Positions 13,186 through 24,637 of a stretch of DNA of 64,000 bases are shown piece after piece. The notes under the pieces were generated by a model. It searched no databases, was not told the DNA's origin, and saw only the letters and a program-made list of their open reading frames with translations. The stretch is taken from positions 402,501 through 466,500 of the forward strand of contig CAJQUW010007828.1 of the NCBI GenBank assembly GCA_907163375.1. Direction: 5' to 3'. Within the stretch, counting starts at the first letter, position 1. Each line of letters starts with the position of its first letter. This DNA comes from Prostheceraeus crozeri. Lineage: Eukaryota > Platyhelminthes > Polycladida > Euryleptidae. The translations under genes and the position numbers were made by a program.

Positions 13186-13300
13186 TGCACAACATACGGC
13201 CGGCGGGCCATATCCGGCCCTTGGAAGATTATTTTGTGACCCGCGAGGCGCCTCTAAAATATGTGCAGATTAAGTATTTACAGGAAGTATAAAATCCCAG
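13186..13300. mobile_element. hAT-like terminal fragment (tentative)
   Basis: The GC-rich stretch CACTAGGGTGCACAAC followed by CGGCCGGCGGGCC and CCGGCCCTTGGAAG resembles the terminal region of many animal hAT elements, in which a CCGGCCCGCGGGCC-like palindrome follows the tip. No partner end or transposase is visible, so this is a recollection-based guess at a truncated copy. Confidence 0.35.
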
Positions 13301-13435
13301 CTTCGAAGTTCCCAGGTAGTTTTATTGGATAGCTCGACCATGTCTATCGAAGTCTCAGAAACTGCTCTGCTTGGTTATGATCACCTGCATTTCTGCGTAC
13401 ATTGCTTAATTATAGACAAATAAACCGGTTACCTA

Positions 13436-14210
13436 CCCTGTGGGAACGAATCTTGCGAAAAACTGGCGAATGTCAGCTGCAGAATATCATGCTAAAGTTC
13501 AGTCATATTTGCGGGATATTCGCTGGCGAAGTTCGCCGGCGACAATTCGCGCTCTATATGTCACCTTTTACTTTTGACTTTCTCTCTTATTTTCTTTAGT
13601 AATCCGCCTCTACAGTCGAGGCTCTATTCTCTCCCTCACCTCCTCACTATCCCCCACATATGGCTAATCTATCTAAGAAATAAATGCAGATCATTCTTTG
13701 ATAATGATAAGAATAAAGAGAATCCGCATATATCAATTTTCATAACATCTCTTGACATTCAATAATTTACAACAATGACAAATATTTGAATAATATCATA
13801 GTATTTACTGCGACATTTATGGAAGATAAATACTTTTTTTAGTTTAAGCCTTCGTGAATTAAAAAAGATCCCTTTTTTATCAGATCAGACTGAGTATACA
13901 ATATATTTTCATGTGAAGGTAATATACGAACATTACTACTTACCACTAATTAGTTGCTACAATATCCACGATTTCTCCGGTTGGCGAAAAATCAGCTCGC
14001 ATTAGTAAACAAATATCTACCCACTAATTATAGCAACTTTTTCGCCACCTGTCGTTTTTTAATTTTACACATGTTTTTTGGATAAATGATGACCATTTTC
14101 ACATGCGGAGATAGTTTTTACACGAAAATGAACCTAAAAAAATTATCCACAAAATCGCTACCTCCATTGCCAGATAATCTGTTGATATTAGCAAGATGAC
14201 CCCCACAGGG
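13436..14210 (+). mobile_element. Non-autonomous DNA transposon, copy 2 of the 770-bp family
   Basis: This is the plus-oriented partner of 4165-4934, with high similarity throughout. It starts CCCTGTGGGAACG and ends CCCCACAGGG, and is flanked by TA on both sides. The open frames inside (for example 13574-13765) recur in the other copy but look like AT-rich chance frames and have no protein features. Confidence 0.7.
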
Positions 14211-15972
14211 TACATCACAGATCATTATAGGCTTACCTAAACCTATTTTTAGTGATAATTGCTGCATCAATTATCAATCATTTTCGATGAAAGTTTATCA
14301 AATGTTGCTTTCAGTTGTATGCATACGACTCGGCTCCTCCCATCTTCTTGATGTGTGCTTCAGACGGTTCTTCTCCAGTCTCTACCAGGCAGGATAATCC
14401 CTATCCTTCTCCAAAAAATATGAGTACTCTTTCGATTTTAATATGCGCTTTAGAGGAGCCATCACACACGATTAACGTGAGGGTAAGAGGTAATGTTTTC
14501 AAACAAACTAATATTTTACTTTTGTCTCTGATGTGACCTTTGGCGCATAGATGTGATCGAGGATAGGAAGGCTTGTCTTCTCTACTGAATCACCGAGTGA
14601 AAAGACAATCTTTTTTTCACTATCACGGTTCATTCCCTCAACTATTGCAAGCTTTGCATGCAGCAGTGTCTCTGTACTTTTGTTTGACGGAGAAAGTTGA
14701 CATCAAGACAGTGACAGCTATGCACGAGAATAATATTTCGGGTCTAGTTATAGGCCGGAGTCCTATCATTTGATAGGACTCCGACTCCGCATCCCTGTAT
14801 TGCATAACTATATCTGTGAAATTTATGTCTCCTTCGAATTTTGAAAACTTCCGTTCTACAGGAAATTCCTTTAATATAAAATTAGCATGGGACTCTGGGG
14901 ATCACCACATAATTATATAAGGATTGCGTATAACTGAATATAGGCCCATGTTGTGGATGCACATAAATGAAAACTTGCATTATTCACACTTTTCACTTGT
15001 CATTATATTGTCCTAAACTTGACTAGATCATTTGCAATATGACTGAAATTGAAGTTGAGATTTGCGACTGTAAAGTAGGCCTATAAGTACTAGTCTACCT
15101 GAAGAATTGCATAAATCTAAAATGAAAAATATAAGTGGTCCGCCAATATTTTGTCCCTCATAAAAACAAATTGTGCACCCCTCCAAAATGCCAGTCATCT
15201 AATAGTATAATAATGCTATATTATAATACCATACAATGCTAATAGCATTTGTCAAAAACGGAAAGAAAAATCAGAAGATATTCGTAGAAGTCGAATGTAT
15301 TAATATATTGAAATCACAAATTTTCGGCCGAACCTACCGTTGAAGCGTCTGCTTCACAAAATCATGTAACGTTATGACTGCGCGACTCCATGACCACTGA
15401 CACTTCCTCCATCTGCGTCTGAACTACGCATGTGAATTTCACATGATGAAGGCTTCGGCTGAAAATATGTGATTTCAATATCTTATTACATTCGAGTTCT
15501 GGGCACATCTCCTGATTTTTCTCCGCTTTTGACATTGTGCACCCCTGGTGCAATGTTCTGTCAGACCAGTGTTGCACCTAAAGGCAGGAGTATGTCGTTT
15601 AATAAACGCCCACAAACTGTGATTTTTCATTTATGAACTTTGCCAGAGGATTCAAGCCGTAAAACTTCAAGTTGAATTTCGTCTCTGATGTCCACTATCG
15701 AACGTTTTCAATAATAACGTTTGTACACAATAGGCGATGTGTACAAAGAAAACATAGGAGCGACTTTAATGCAAGAAAAATGAATGTGAATGTGGAGCAG
15801 GTCAGATTTCTAGCTACAATAGGAGAGGAAGAGAAAGCGAATCAGATTGAAGCTGACTATCGCTTGTCAGCAGTAGATCGTTCTGTTTCACTATTCACTC
15901 TCTCACTCAGCGTTTCATTCATGCGTGAACCTCCCTGGATTACTCCGCAGCGATTGTGCCTTAGATGCACGT
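14211..15972. other. No gene; small palindrome at about 14752-14785
   Basis: No supportable gene. GGAGTCCTATCA/TGATAGGACTCC forms a short palindrome near 14757-14782, and similar GGAGTCC words occur near 2350-2400. A GTGCACCCCT word recurs near 15173 and 15538. Nothing else stands out. Confidence 0.4.
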
Positions 15973-16045
15973 GCCGTGATAGCTCAGCTGGGAGAGCGTT
16001 AGACTGAAGATCTAAAGGTCCCTGGTTCGATCCCGGGTCGCGGCA
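15973..16045 (+). tRNA. tRNA-Phe (GAA)
   Basis: A 73-nt cloverleaf can be folded. The acceptor stem GCCGTGA pairs with TCGCGGC (one G-T pair). The D arm holds box A TAGCTCAGCTGG, and the anticodon loop CTGAAGA has anticodon GAA. The T arm GGTTCGATCCC is a good box B, and the discriminator base is A. A T-run follows at about 16051-16056, the usual RNA polymerase III stop. CCA is not encoded, as expected for a nuclear tRNA. It lies intergenic and appears intact. Confidence 0.95.
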
Positions 16046-16639
16046 AACATTTTTTGACTGTTATTTGGACGATTTTGCTCTGGCATGCATCTATTCCTGC
16101 TCTATTCAGAATTTTCACGTCATTAAAATGGAATAATCGTCTTTTCAGGGACAGCAGAGTGCCGATCGCGGAATATCGTCAGGATTTTAGGCAATAAATT
16201 TATTAAGACGACGTCCTGGTTCTTAACTGGACTTGGGTTCTGTGCCATGTCCTGCGACCAAGTCGGCGCACTGTTCTCATTTGCGTTGATGAAGTATTTT
16301 ATCCTTATTTGGACGATCAGACTATTTCATCGGTTTATTAGTACAGGATCAACATGACTCAAACCGATCGAAAAACTCCTGTCTATCCTCGAGACTTTCT
16401 TTAGCAAAAAGACAAAAGCCGATTTAATGTTCGTAGAAACAAAATGGAAATTATCATAGAAATATTTTGCAACCATCAGCATTATGAGTAGTTTTTATCG
16501 ATTGCTTTATGAGCTCCATAGATAGCCTATATAGCAGTAACAATCTCATTCTATCCCGCTAACTTGCATCAAACCAGGGACGCGCCGCTTTCACATTGGG
16601 AAGATGAAAATCGATCATTTTAAGAGCTCTAGTTTCATA
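16046..16639. other. No gene seen
   Basis: Nothing beyond the tRNA terminator T-run is recognisable. Confidence 0.5.
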
Positions 16640-17387
16640 TAGTCCGGAAGCTAGCGTGAAGTTGTGCAGGGAACGAGGTAGTGCATAAAACTTTCACATA
16701 GCATAGTACACCTCTAACCTACTGCAAAACTTCGCGTCTGCCGGATCAGATCATTTGCTTTTCAGAAATAGAGAGGATAACACAATCCTATGTATTTCCA
16801 GTGGTAAAATTGTGACATTTAAGGTGTTGACTCCATTTTTTCGAATTTTTGCTCATAAAAGTTACACAAATTGGTATTTTGTTGAACTGGTTATTATAGA
16901 AATCATCTACAGATCATGATCTTTCAAATGAGCTATCATTCAGTGACAGAGGATGAAGTAAAGTGCACAAACAGACACTTTTCGTTAAAGTATATCAACA
17001 ATTTTCCTGAAATTTCTATGTTAAAATTTGCAGTTACACCAACGAAAAGTGTCTGTTTGTGCACTTTGCTTCATCCTCTGTCACTGAATGATAGCTCATT
17101 TGAAAGATCATGATCTGTAGATGATTTCTATAATAACCAGTTCAACAAAATACCAATTTGTGTAACTTTTATGAGCAAAAATTCGAAAAAATGGAGTCAA
17201 CACCTTAAATGTCACAATTTTACCACTGGAAATACATAGGATTGTGTTATCCTCTCTCTTTCTGAAAAGCAAATGATCTGATCCGGCAGACGCGAAGTTT
17301 TGCAGTAGGTTAGAGGTGTACTATGCTATGTGAAAGTTTAATGTACTACCTCGTTCCCTGCACAACTTCACGCTAGCTTCCGGACTA
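16640..17387. mobile_element. Palindromic MITE (TAGTCCGG family), 748 bp
   Basis: The ends read TAGTCCGGAAGC and GCTTCCGGACTA and the halves are near-perfect reverse complements (about 370 bp each). It is closely similar to the copy at 5481-6245, including the internal CAGGGAACGAGG motif next to each tip. No gene inside; an apparent frame at 16916-17113 is a by-product of the palindrome. Flanks are ATA/TTA, so the 3-bp duplication seen at the other copy is not perfect here. Likely a non-autonomous PIF/Harbinger-type element. Confidence 0.8.
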
Positions 17388-18108
17388 TTAGTTGGGTGAC
17401 AATAATGAGAAGTGCATTATTTTGTTCAAATATAGATTGCGATACCCAATTATTGTGATGATGAAATCAAAAGTTCTTCCGCACATTTCTTAATATATTC
17501 GATGGAATACAACTTATATTTTATCTTAATAAATAGTCTACAATGCAGGCCAAACAGGTCTTTCAATAATGGCTGGATACATACTTTGTTTCAGCAGAGA
17601 ATGAAATGAACATTTCAACACAATTTCGGACGCATGTAGAAAATGTGCGTTCAGAAATAAGCATTGAGTCGATCTCTTTTGAATCACAGTAGATCGATGT
17701 GAAGTTTTCGATTTCCGGAGAAATTCCTTGGTAGCTGTATACGCTGTGATTCTATCCAAGCAGAGGCTCGTCAATAGATACGGTTCAAAATATCTGGATG
17801 ATCGAACAAGCACACAAGCCTACATTCACCTACCTATGATTACAACAATTATAATTGAGGAAAGCTCGAATGCAATTCTCTAGTGGAGGAATGCATTCAA
17901 CATAGCTCACTGGAATCCATTTGAAAAATGCAATGCCTTGATTATTCAGTCAGATGCTTAGGACGAGCACAAGACATAAAGATGATGGCAATCATCTTCG
18001 CCGGAGTTCAACAACGCTTCATCGGGCAAAATTCTACTGCTATCAAGTGCCGGTATATATCATTTTCAGCATTTTGTTTACTGCTTCAATCATTCAACAA
18101 ACATGTAT
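17388..18108. other. No gene seen
   Basis: Only short chance frames occur here. No RNA gene, tandem repeat or transposon end is recognisable. Confidence 0.45.
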
Positions 18109-18411
18109 CAGGGTTCCCACGCTTTTTGAAAAACGAAATTCCCGGGTATCATTTTGTGCGTTGAAGTTGTATAATACGAAATTCGCGCAGCAATATGCCT
18201 ACGTGCATCAACAGCCTAGTCGACGTGGCTGTTTATTGCAATAAATTTTGGCATTGAGTCATCTATCATCTTCGTAGTGAATAGTGGATTAATCACGGCA
18301 ATGACGTTTTAACGTACCGGTATTATAGTACATTTCAATTGCTGGTGATAATTTTACCCTATTTGCTCAATATAGCACCAACACGTAGAAGACTAGTATC
18401 GAAAAACTGTA

Positions 18412-21171
18412 GGGGAAGCTGCCATATTAACGGCCCTGCCCTAATAACGGCCTCTCCATTTATTCTACAATTAATAACTATATTCCTCTGCTGATGTCTC
18501 CAGATATTTGCTGTGTTGCTATGAAAAAGTAATTAACCAGATATATGGGCGCGGTCACTCATATTTCGTAGATATGACAGTAGCTTATATATATTGCTAC
18601 ACAATCTACTATTTTATTTTTTTCAGAAAGCTCTGTCGTAAAGGTATTCAACAATAGAAGTACATGGCATCGCTACAATTGAATACTCAATCTATCTTGC
18701 TAAAAGCTGAGAAACTCAATTTAGTGTGGTTGACAAACTAATTTTGCTTAGAAACGATCAAGTGAATTTGAATAAGCTGCCTCAATAACGGCCACCCCGG
18801 CCGGTATTAGAGAATGTACGTCCTGATCAGCCACTAGACGTGACTCATACCAAATTTATGATAAAAATAAATCGAACGTCTGCTGCGCGTGTCTGCATAT
18901 CTATGTGCAAGGTAAAACCGGGAACATCTTACAACTGCGTCCAACAATAAGTTATCTGACGCTTTGATTGGCTGAGCGCCAGATAGATGAAACTGCTCTG
19001 TCAGACAACTGTTTCTTTTTCAATACGTTACAGTGTGGTGTCAACAATGAAGAAACGAGGTCTCTGGTCTTCTGCGGACATGTCTGCTGCCATTATGCCT
19101 GTTCAGAATGGCGAAGCTATCAGGAGGACAGCCAAGAGATTCAATATTCCGCGTGGAACACTCCAACAGCGTTTAAAAACAGGTAGAACAGACAAAAGCC
19201 TCGGTCGGTCTACGACTCTGGACAAACAGCGGGAGGCTGAGTTGTTAACCTACATCAAGCAAATGGAGGGTCTGTTTTACGGACTAACTGTGAATGAACT
19301 GCGACGGGCTGCGTATGACTTAGCCAAGGCCCATGGAATTTCATCAACTGCGTGGGAGGCGACGAAGATGGCCAGTCTTAAATGGCATCCAAGAATTAGT
19401 ATGCGCAAACCAGAAGCAACGGCGATGTCTCGCGTCACCGGCATGAACCGTGCATCGGTAGGGAAGTTCTACCAAAATTTGAGCGAGGTTCTCCATGATA
19501 CTGGTGTGGGACCAGACCGCATATTCAATGCCGACGAGACCGGTGTCACCCCCGTGCACAAACCTGGGAAGATTTTGAGCGAAGACAAGTCGGCAAAGTA
19601 ACAAGCGGTGAGCGCGGTCAGACCGTCACAGTGCTTCTGAGTATGTCTGCGGATGGGAAGTACCCTCCACCGATGTTGATATTCAAACGAAAGAGGCGCG
19701 ACGCTGCCCTTGAGCGAGGAGCACCTCCTGGGAGTCTGGTTGAAATTAGTGACTCAGGCTGGATCAATACAGAACTGTTTGTCACTTGGCTTCGCTCTAT
19801 CGCCGATCAGGTCAGCGAATTCTTCAGACTGATGTGGCTGGACTAGTTACAACGGCGTTTAATCGCGCCTCTACGATTGCAACCGCAGTGAATGGCTTTC
19901 GTGCAGCAGGAATATACCCACTTGATCCAAGTGCTATGCCAGACACTGAATTCACAGCGGCTGATGCACTTTCACCGAACACGCCTTTGAATAACCAACT
20001 ATCACTCGGTCCAGTGTCGCCTCATCTGCCTCTTCCACGTCCTCCTTTCTCGTCCAAGCCGAAGAAAAGGAAGGCACAAGAATCGATGATTGTGACAGCT
20101 AGTCCTGTTAAATTGATACTTCTTTCGAGACAGGAAGACAAGATACAAAAGGAACTTCGTTCCGTGAAAGCAGGTCAGAGTGGGGACGCGATCGAGGAAA
20201 GTGTTGAAGCGAGTAGAGCGTCACCTATTTTAGCTGACTTAGAAGATGCACGTCAGAGTCGGGTCGCGAGTGGGGAGAATGTCGGAACGAGTGGAATTCA
20301 GCCCATCCCGTTCGATTCAGAGGACCAAGATGAACTCTTGATGACTTGCCAAACTCAGCAGCTGCAGCCCGTTATCGGAGACTGTGATAGTGGAGGCAGA
20401 GTCCATGCGAGGAATGAAGAAAATGTTCGCTGCTAAGGTCACATCGGTGTGTGATGACGGCATCACTGTGGCATTTTTGAAGAGAAACATCGTGGGACTA
20501 GATTCCTACATCAATGGATATGATACTGGTTTTGTGAAGACAAGTGAAATTATCACAATCCTTCCACGACCACATCCCTCAGGAGGTACACGCAGAACTG
20601 CAGAACTTCTCACCTTTCCAACAGATATGAATGTGTTTGGTATATGATCTTTAAACATGTACATTGTCAACTTTTCTACCTGTTAGTCTATGCTGTTTGC
20701 AAGTTATGTGTTTGATTTTATTTTGATTAAGAAATATGATTTTTGTAGCCGAAAAATGGTTTTGAGTTGCAACTAATTCAGGGGCGGCCTATCTACAGGC
20801 TAGGGAGGAATTATGATTTATTAAAGAACTTTGATGTTATCTAGAGACCTACTCTGGTCTGTTTAGTGAATTTTAACGACATAGAGACATTCCTAGACAT
20901 GATTTTCAACTTAAACTAACAATCTAGTATTAGCCCTAATACCGGCCCCCCGGCCGTTATTAAGGAGTAATGGCCGTTAATAGGGCGCATAAAAAAGTTG
21001 AATTTTTTGTTTCTACACAAAAACTATATGAAACTAAAACTCTATATTTGCTGTCTAATGAAGTTGATTCAGCCTTGGTAAACACATAATTAGTTATTAT
21101 CTTTGTGCTGTAGGAACTCAACGCTGTAGGAACGATTTTGTTAAGGGGGCCGGTATTCGGGCAGCTTCCCC
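18412..21171 (+). mobile_element. pogo/Tigger-like DNA transposon, internally deleted
   Basis: The inverted tips GGGGAAGCTGCC and GGCAGCTTCCCC are flanked by TA on each side (18410-18411 and 21172-21173), the target of the Tc1/mariner superfamily. Subterminal regions on both sides carry repeated TAACGGCC/GGCCGTTA words around CCGGCC. The plus strand encodes pieces of one transposase. It sits inside the larger element 18109-21952 and is therefore younger than it. Confidence 0.88.
19047..20647 (+). pseudogene. pogo-like transposase, broken and missing catalytic core
   Basis: The N-terminus (M at 19047) is a pipsqueak/CENP-B-type helix-turn-helix: WSSADMSAAIMPVQNGEAIR, then RFNIPRGTLQQRLKTG. 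Next comes the CENP-B second domain (YIKQMEGLFYGLT) and the first catalytic aspartate in FNADETGV near 19530. The frame shifts near 19595 and again near 19830. There the protein jumps from IADQVSEF to VTTAFNRASTIATAVNGF, so the segment that should carry the second and third catalytic acids is missing. A last piece (20384-20647) has the TGFVKTSEIITILPRP and GGTRRTAE tail seen in this group. The copy cannot make active transposase. Confidence 0.85.
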
Positions 21172-21303
21172 TATATTCGTAAAAAACAAAACAAGTTTCA
21201 AAATCTCAACTCTTTCTAGAAAATCGCATCATGAATCTCTGGAAATTACTGACTTTTAATCGCATCTAAAACAATGATTATTATTATAAAAACAGATCTT
21301 TAA

Positions 21304-21625
21304 GACGGTTTTCACACCAGCGTAGCATATAGGCTAGGCCTACAGCATACAGCTTGTGACAATGACAGCATCAAAAACAATAGCAGACGCGGCATCGGAA
21401 CACAGAGCTGATTAATGAATAGACTGCATGATTTAGATCGCATTAAGCATGTTGCTTGCCAGAATGCCAACAATGATCATGCTCGATAAAAAGAAAAATC
21501 ATGTAGCAAATTTGAAGCAGCAACTATATAAGTTGGTCAGCTGAATAGCTGTCTGAATAGATATGTTATACGGCAAATACTGGCAGTCACATGCTACATA
21601 CCACGTCCATGGTGTGAAAGCCGCC
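21304..21625. mobile_element. Harbinger-type MITE, 322 bp
   Basis: The left tip GACGGTTTTCACACCA and the right tip (read inward) GGCGGCTTTCACACCA are inverted repeats, followed by GTAGCAT on both arms. A TAA target duplication flanks it (21301-21303, 21626-21628). A TTTTCACACC-type tip plus a TWA duplication is typical of PIF/Harbinger MITEs. No coding capacity. It lies inside the 18109-21952 element. Confidence 0.75.
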
Positions 21626-21958
21626 TAACGCAACTCATCTACAATGCAAAAATGAAGACTGTTTCTTAGTTTTAGAATAGAATAACAACTTATACCGGTA
21701 CTTGATACATATAAAAAACAATTGCAAACTATAGCGGAAGAGCATTGGTCTAAACTATCAAAAATAACTATTACCGGAGACTTAATATTGGATCTCTAGG
21801 CAGCATGATCCAAAGATGTCTGGAAGGAAGCGTGTATACATGAAATGAAGAAAAAACTTATACTTTTTAAATTTCCCCGGATATCGTTGATATTTTTCGT
21901 TTTCCCGACCGGGAATTTTGTTTTCGTTTTTCCTGGGTGCGTGGGAACCATGATGTAT

Positions 21959-22999
21959 TATAAATCAGAGTGGGGAAGTACACACTGCATATGGCTCACT
22001 TTTGGGTGCATAATTGCAAGTGCGCAGAACAGAAGAATAACTTGATTTCTTTTAAGCTTTGCTTGCATCTTTCATCAATTTTTGAGATTATGCAGTAGGG
22101 GCTAAACTTTCATCGTCCATTAACATTTTCCAGAAAATTGTGATGTGATAATTTAGATTTATTTGTCATATCAGACAATGAAGACTGGAGTGTTTTCTTC
22201 AAAATTTTAGGGCCCCGAAATCCTGATTCTATTATACTTATGCATTACAGTCAATTAATATGAATGAATCCATCATTCAGATTACATGCTGCGGTGACAG
22301 AGGAGAATAATGATTATCATCTTTGATATCTGAATATTTATCATTATTATATTTAATTTACGACAAGTAGTTATAAGTTAATATTTATCATAGCATCTAT
22401 CGTACATGCACTGCATAGACCTGTTCCACAGCTCTACTACTTGATGTCGCTCAACTAATTAAACGTTATGCAACTTCAGATGGATGTAGGATATTTTCTT
22501 CCTAAGCTTCACATACTCTTTGAAGCAGATGCGTTAGAATGAAACACAAACGACAAGTATGTATATTCTGTCCAAACCGAAGTTGCCTGTCGTTTCATCA
22601 GCCGTTATTTGTTAGATTCTAACAATTTCCTGGATAAGAGATAATTTTTCCATGTGTTCTTTGAGATAGAATATTTGATATATTCATCATCTAGGCTGTT
22701 CACTTGCACTACTTGTACCTTAGAGATATAGCCCATGGCGTCGCATGTCTGTTAAAGCAACACTGTTGAGTCAGCATGTTCCGAAGGGCTTGAAGTTGAG
22801 AGAAATGAACATTTCGAAGAACTTCCAGTCCTGCCGCTCCTTATTCGGTACTGAATGTCACCTTCAACAGTGCACCATGATTATCAAGTGCTTGACTCGG
22901 CTGAGCTATCCGTATTCTATATTGTTTCCAACCAAAGCGAATACTGTTGACCAATCAATTTTATATTAAATGTAAAAACAGAGAGAACGATATCAAAAC
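21959..22999. other. THOC6 3' flank; no other gene
   Basis: This is the region just downstream of the THOC6 stop codon. The minus strand carries TTTAATATAAAATTG about 30 bases past the stop, which contains only variant poly(A) hexamers, so I do not call the cleavage site. No other gene is seen. Confidence 0.45.
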
Positions 23000-23449
23000 T
23001 CAAATTTCAATCGATAAAATGACATAGCCCAGTTTCGAGCAGACATCGATTTTGTTCGAATTTCCACAGACAATGAGATAGTCTGAAAAGTCATGAAGAG
23101 TTGAAGGTTGATCGTCTAATTCTTCTTCGCCATCATCTTCCTGCGGAGATTTCGTGGCTCCCGATGTTCTTTGGGAGGTTGGCAGAGACACATCGATGAC
23201 TTGCATGCAGTGGTTGGACGATGACTTCACTACTGCGAAGGTCTGTCCATCAAGATGCCAATGTCGAATCGCTCCGTCGCTTCCAACACTCAATAATCGA
23301 TCTTCATACAGGCGAGCATTCTGAGCGAATGTCTGACGATGATATGGAAAGATTGCTGTCGGACGAAGAGCTGAAAGGTGCCAATTGGAGAGTTGAGGGC
23401 CTCCTCCACAAATCAGCCAATCTTCAGTCTGATTGTCTCCAAAGACGGT
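23000..23449 (-). CDS. THOC6: THOC6 last coding exon (C-terminal WD40 blades)
   Basis: THOC6 is a WD40-propeller subunit of the nuclear THO complex, which couples transcription to mRNA export within TREX. The exon opens after TCTCTCTGCAG and reads in phase 0 from TVFGDNQTEDWLICGGGPQL through RLLSVGSDGAIRHWHLDGQ to a TGA stop at 23000-23002. The DWLICGGGP and NWHL motifs correspond to DWMVCGGGP and WHL in human THOC6. The C-terminal IVCGNSNKIDVCSKLGY matches the human ending AGNSCRVDVFTNLGY. A long acidic loop (EDDGEEELDD) between the last two strands looks lineage-specific. The exon encodes 149 residues. Family assignment rests on recalled human sequence and should be very secure. Confidence 0.92.
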   Translation of the reverse strand, partial: TVFGDNQTEDWLICGGGPQLSNWHLSALRPTAIFPYHRQTFAQNARLYEDRLLSVGSDGAIRHWHLDGQTFAVVKSSSNHCMQVIDVSLPTSQRTSGATKSPQEDDGEEELDDQPSTLHDFSDYLIVCGNSNKIDVCSKLGYVILSIEI

Positions 23450-23828
23450 CTGCAGAGAGAGAGAAGCGGCATTTCAAAGAATTCCGAAAATATGTGGATT
23501 TATTGCACAGCATCGAGTTGCGAAAACAGAAAACTAGATCATGCTTAAGATGAACAAAAGCTTCGCTGCACTTATTCAAAGCAGAGCTGCTTCTACCGAA
23601 ATAGTATCTGAACAAGACTAAGAAATGAGACAATCTGTCTGAGTGGGGCTGCAACTCGCTAGCGAGTGCTTCACCCATAAGATTTTTGACACGTTTCTTT
23701 TCCTCCGATCGTGTATTGTAGATATAGCTTAATTTGCTTTAAATTAACCAATCACTTTATTTGCCCATTATAGCAGATAATTACCTGCGCAGGAGATAAT
23801 ATTCACTCCAATGCACTGGAAGGAACGC

Positions 23829-24128
23829 AATCTATGATAATTGTGACTGATATTTACATACTAGGTCAGGCTAGGTTTCTGTTCAATTACTCTCCATATT
23901 GACGTGTGCATAGACATCAAATAAGAATCATTCCTTGATTATCATAGCACGTCGACAAACATATTACCTACAATCTATGCCAATTGTGACTGATATTTAC
24001 ATACTAGGTCAGGCTAGGTTTCTGTTCAATTACTCTCCATATTGACGTGTGCATAGACATCAAATAAGAATCAGCATATTGACGTTCCTTGATTATCATA
24101 GCACGTCGACAAACATATTACCTACAAC
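23829..24128. repeat. Tandem duplication, two copies of about 145-155 bp
   Basis: The sequence at 23829-23971 is repeated at 23972-24128 almost unchanged. The second copy has a short insertion (about 13 bp containing GCATATTGACG) before the CCTTGATTATCATAGC part. It lies in THOC6 intron 2, just before the mariner element. A recent local duplication with no coding content. Confidence 0.85.
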
Positions 24129-24637
24129 CTACTATTTTTAATAGTTTGGAAACACCAAGTAGAGCAGATGAAATCTACTTAGTGTTTACCATGTTTAAAT
24201 TGTATATAAAACATATCAAAAAAGATTCTCTTGTGCTTCATTTTTTTGTAGGACCTATCGCGAAAAGCGGTCAAATAAAATGAATTTGACCTATATATAC
24301 AAGGTGTTTCAAAAGTAGGCTAACAGTTGATTTTGCCCTAGGAAATCTATGTTGACCGTTCTATTGGCGATTTACACCTGAATCAGTCGATGGATATCCA
24401 TGATCAGTCCAACATGAGCCATAGACTTCGAAGTAATTGCTACTATCATTTAGAAGTCTATGCAGTAGCATTCCATTGGCAAAGGAATTTTGAAATCTAT
24501 CATGGACAAGATATAGCACCAATCTGACATTACGTACATGGATATGTTCAATTAATTTGATTTGAATCAAACACTGTTAGTTTGACTTGAAGTGAATTAA
24601 ACAAGCTTGAAGCTTTTTTGAATTTGCTGCTTCTGTC

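Larger units (their letters stand above)
18109..21952. mobile_element. Outer TIR element (CAGGGTTCCCACGC ends) hosting two others
   Basis: The left tip CAGGGTTCCCACGC and the right tip GCGTGGGAACCATG are imperfect inverted repeats, followed inward on both sides by AAAAACGAAA and TTCCCGG motifs. A 6-bp direct repeat ATGTAT flanks the element (18103-18108 and 21953-21958). It has no transposase of its own. Without the pogo-like element and the small MITE inside it would be about 760 bp. CAGGG tips recall hAT elements, but hAT normally makes 8-bp duplications, so the class is left open. Confidence 0.65.
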
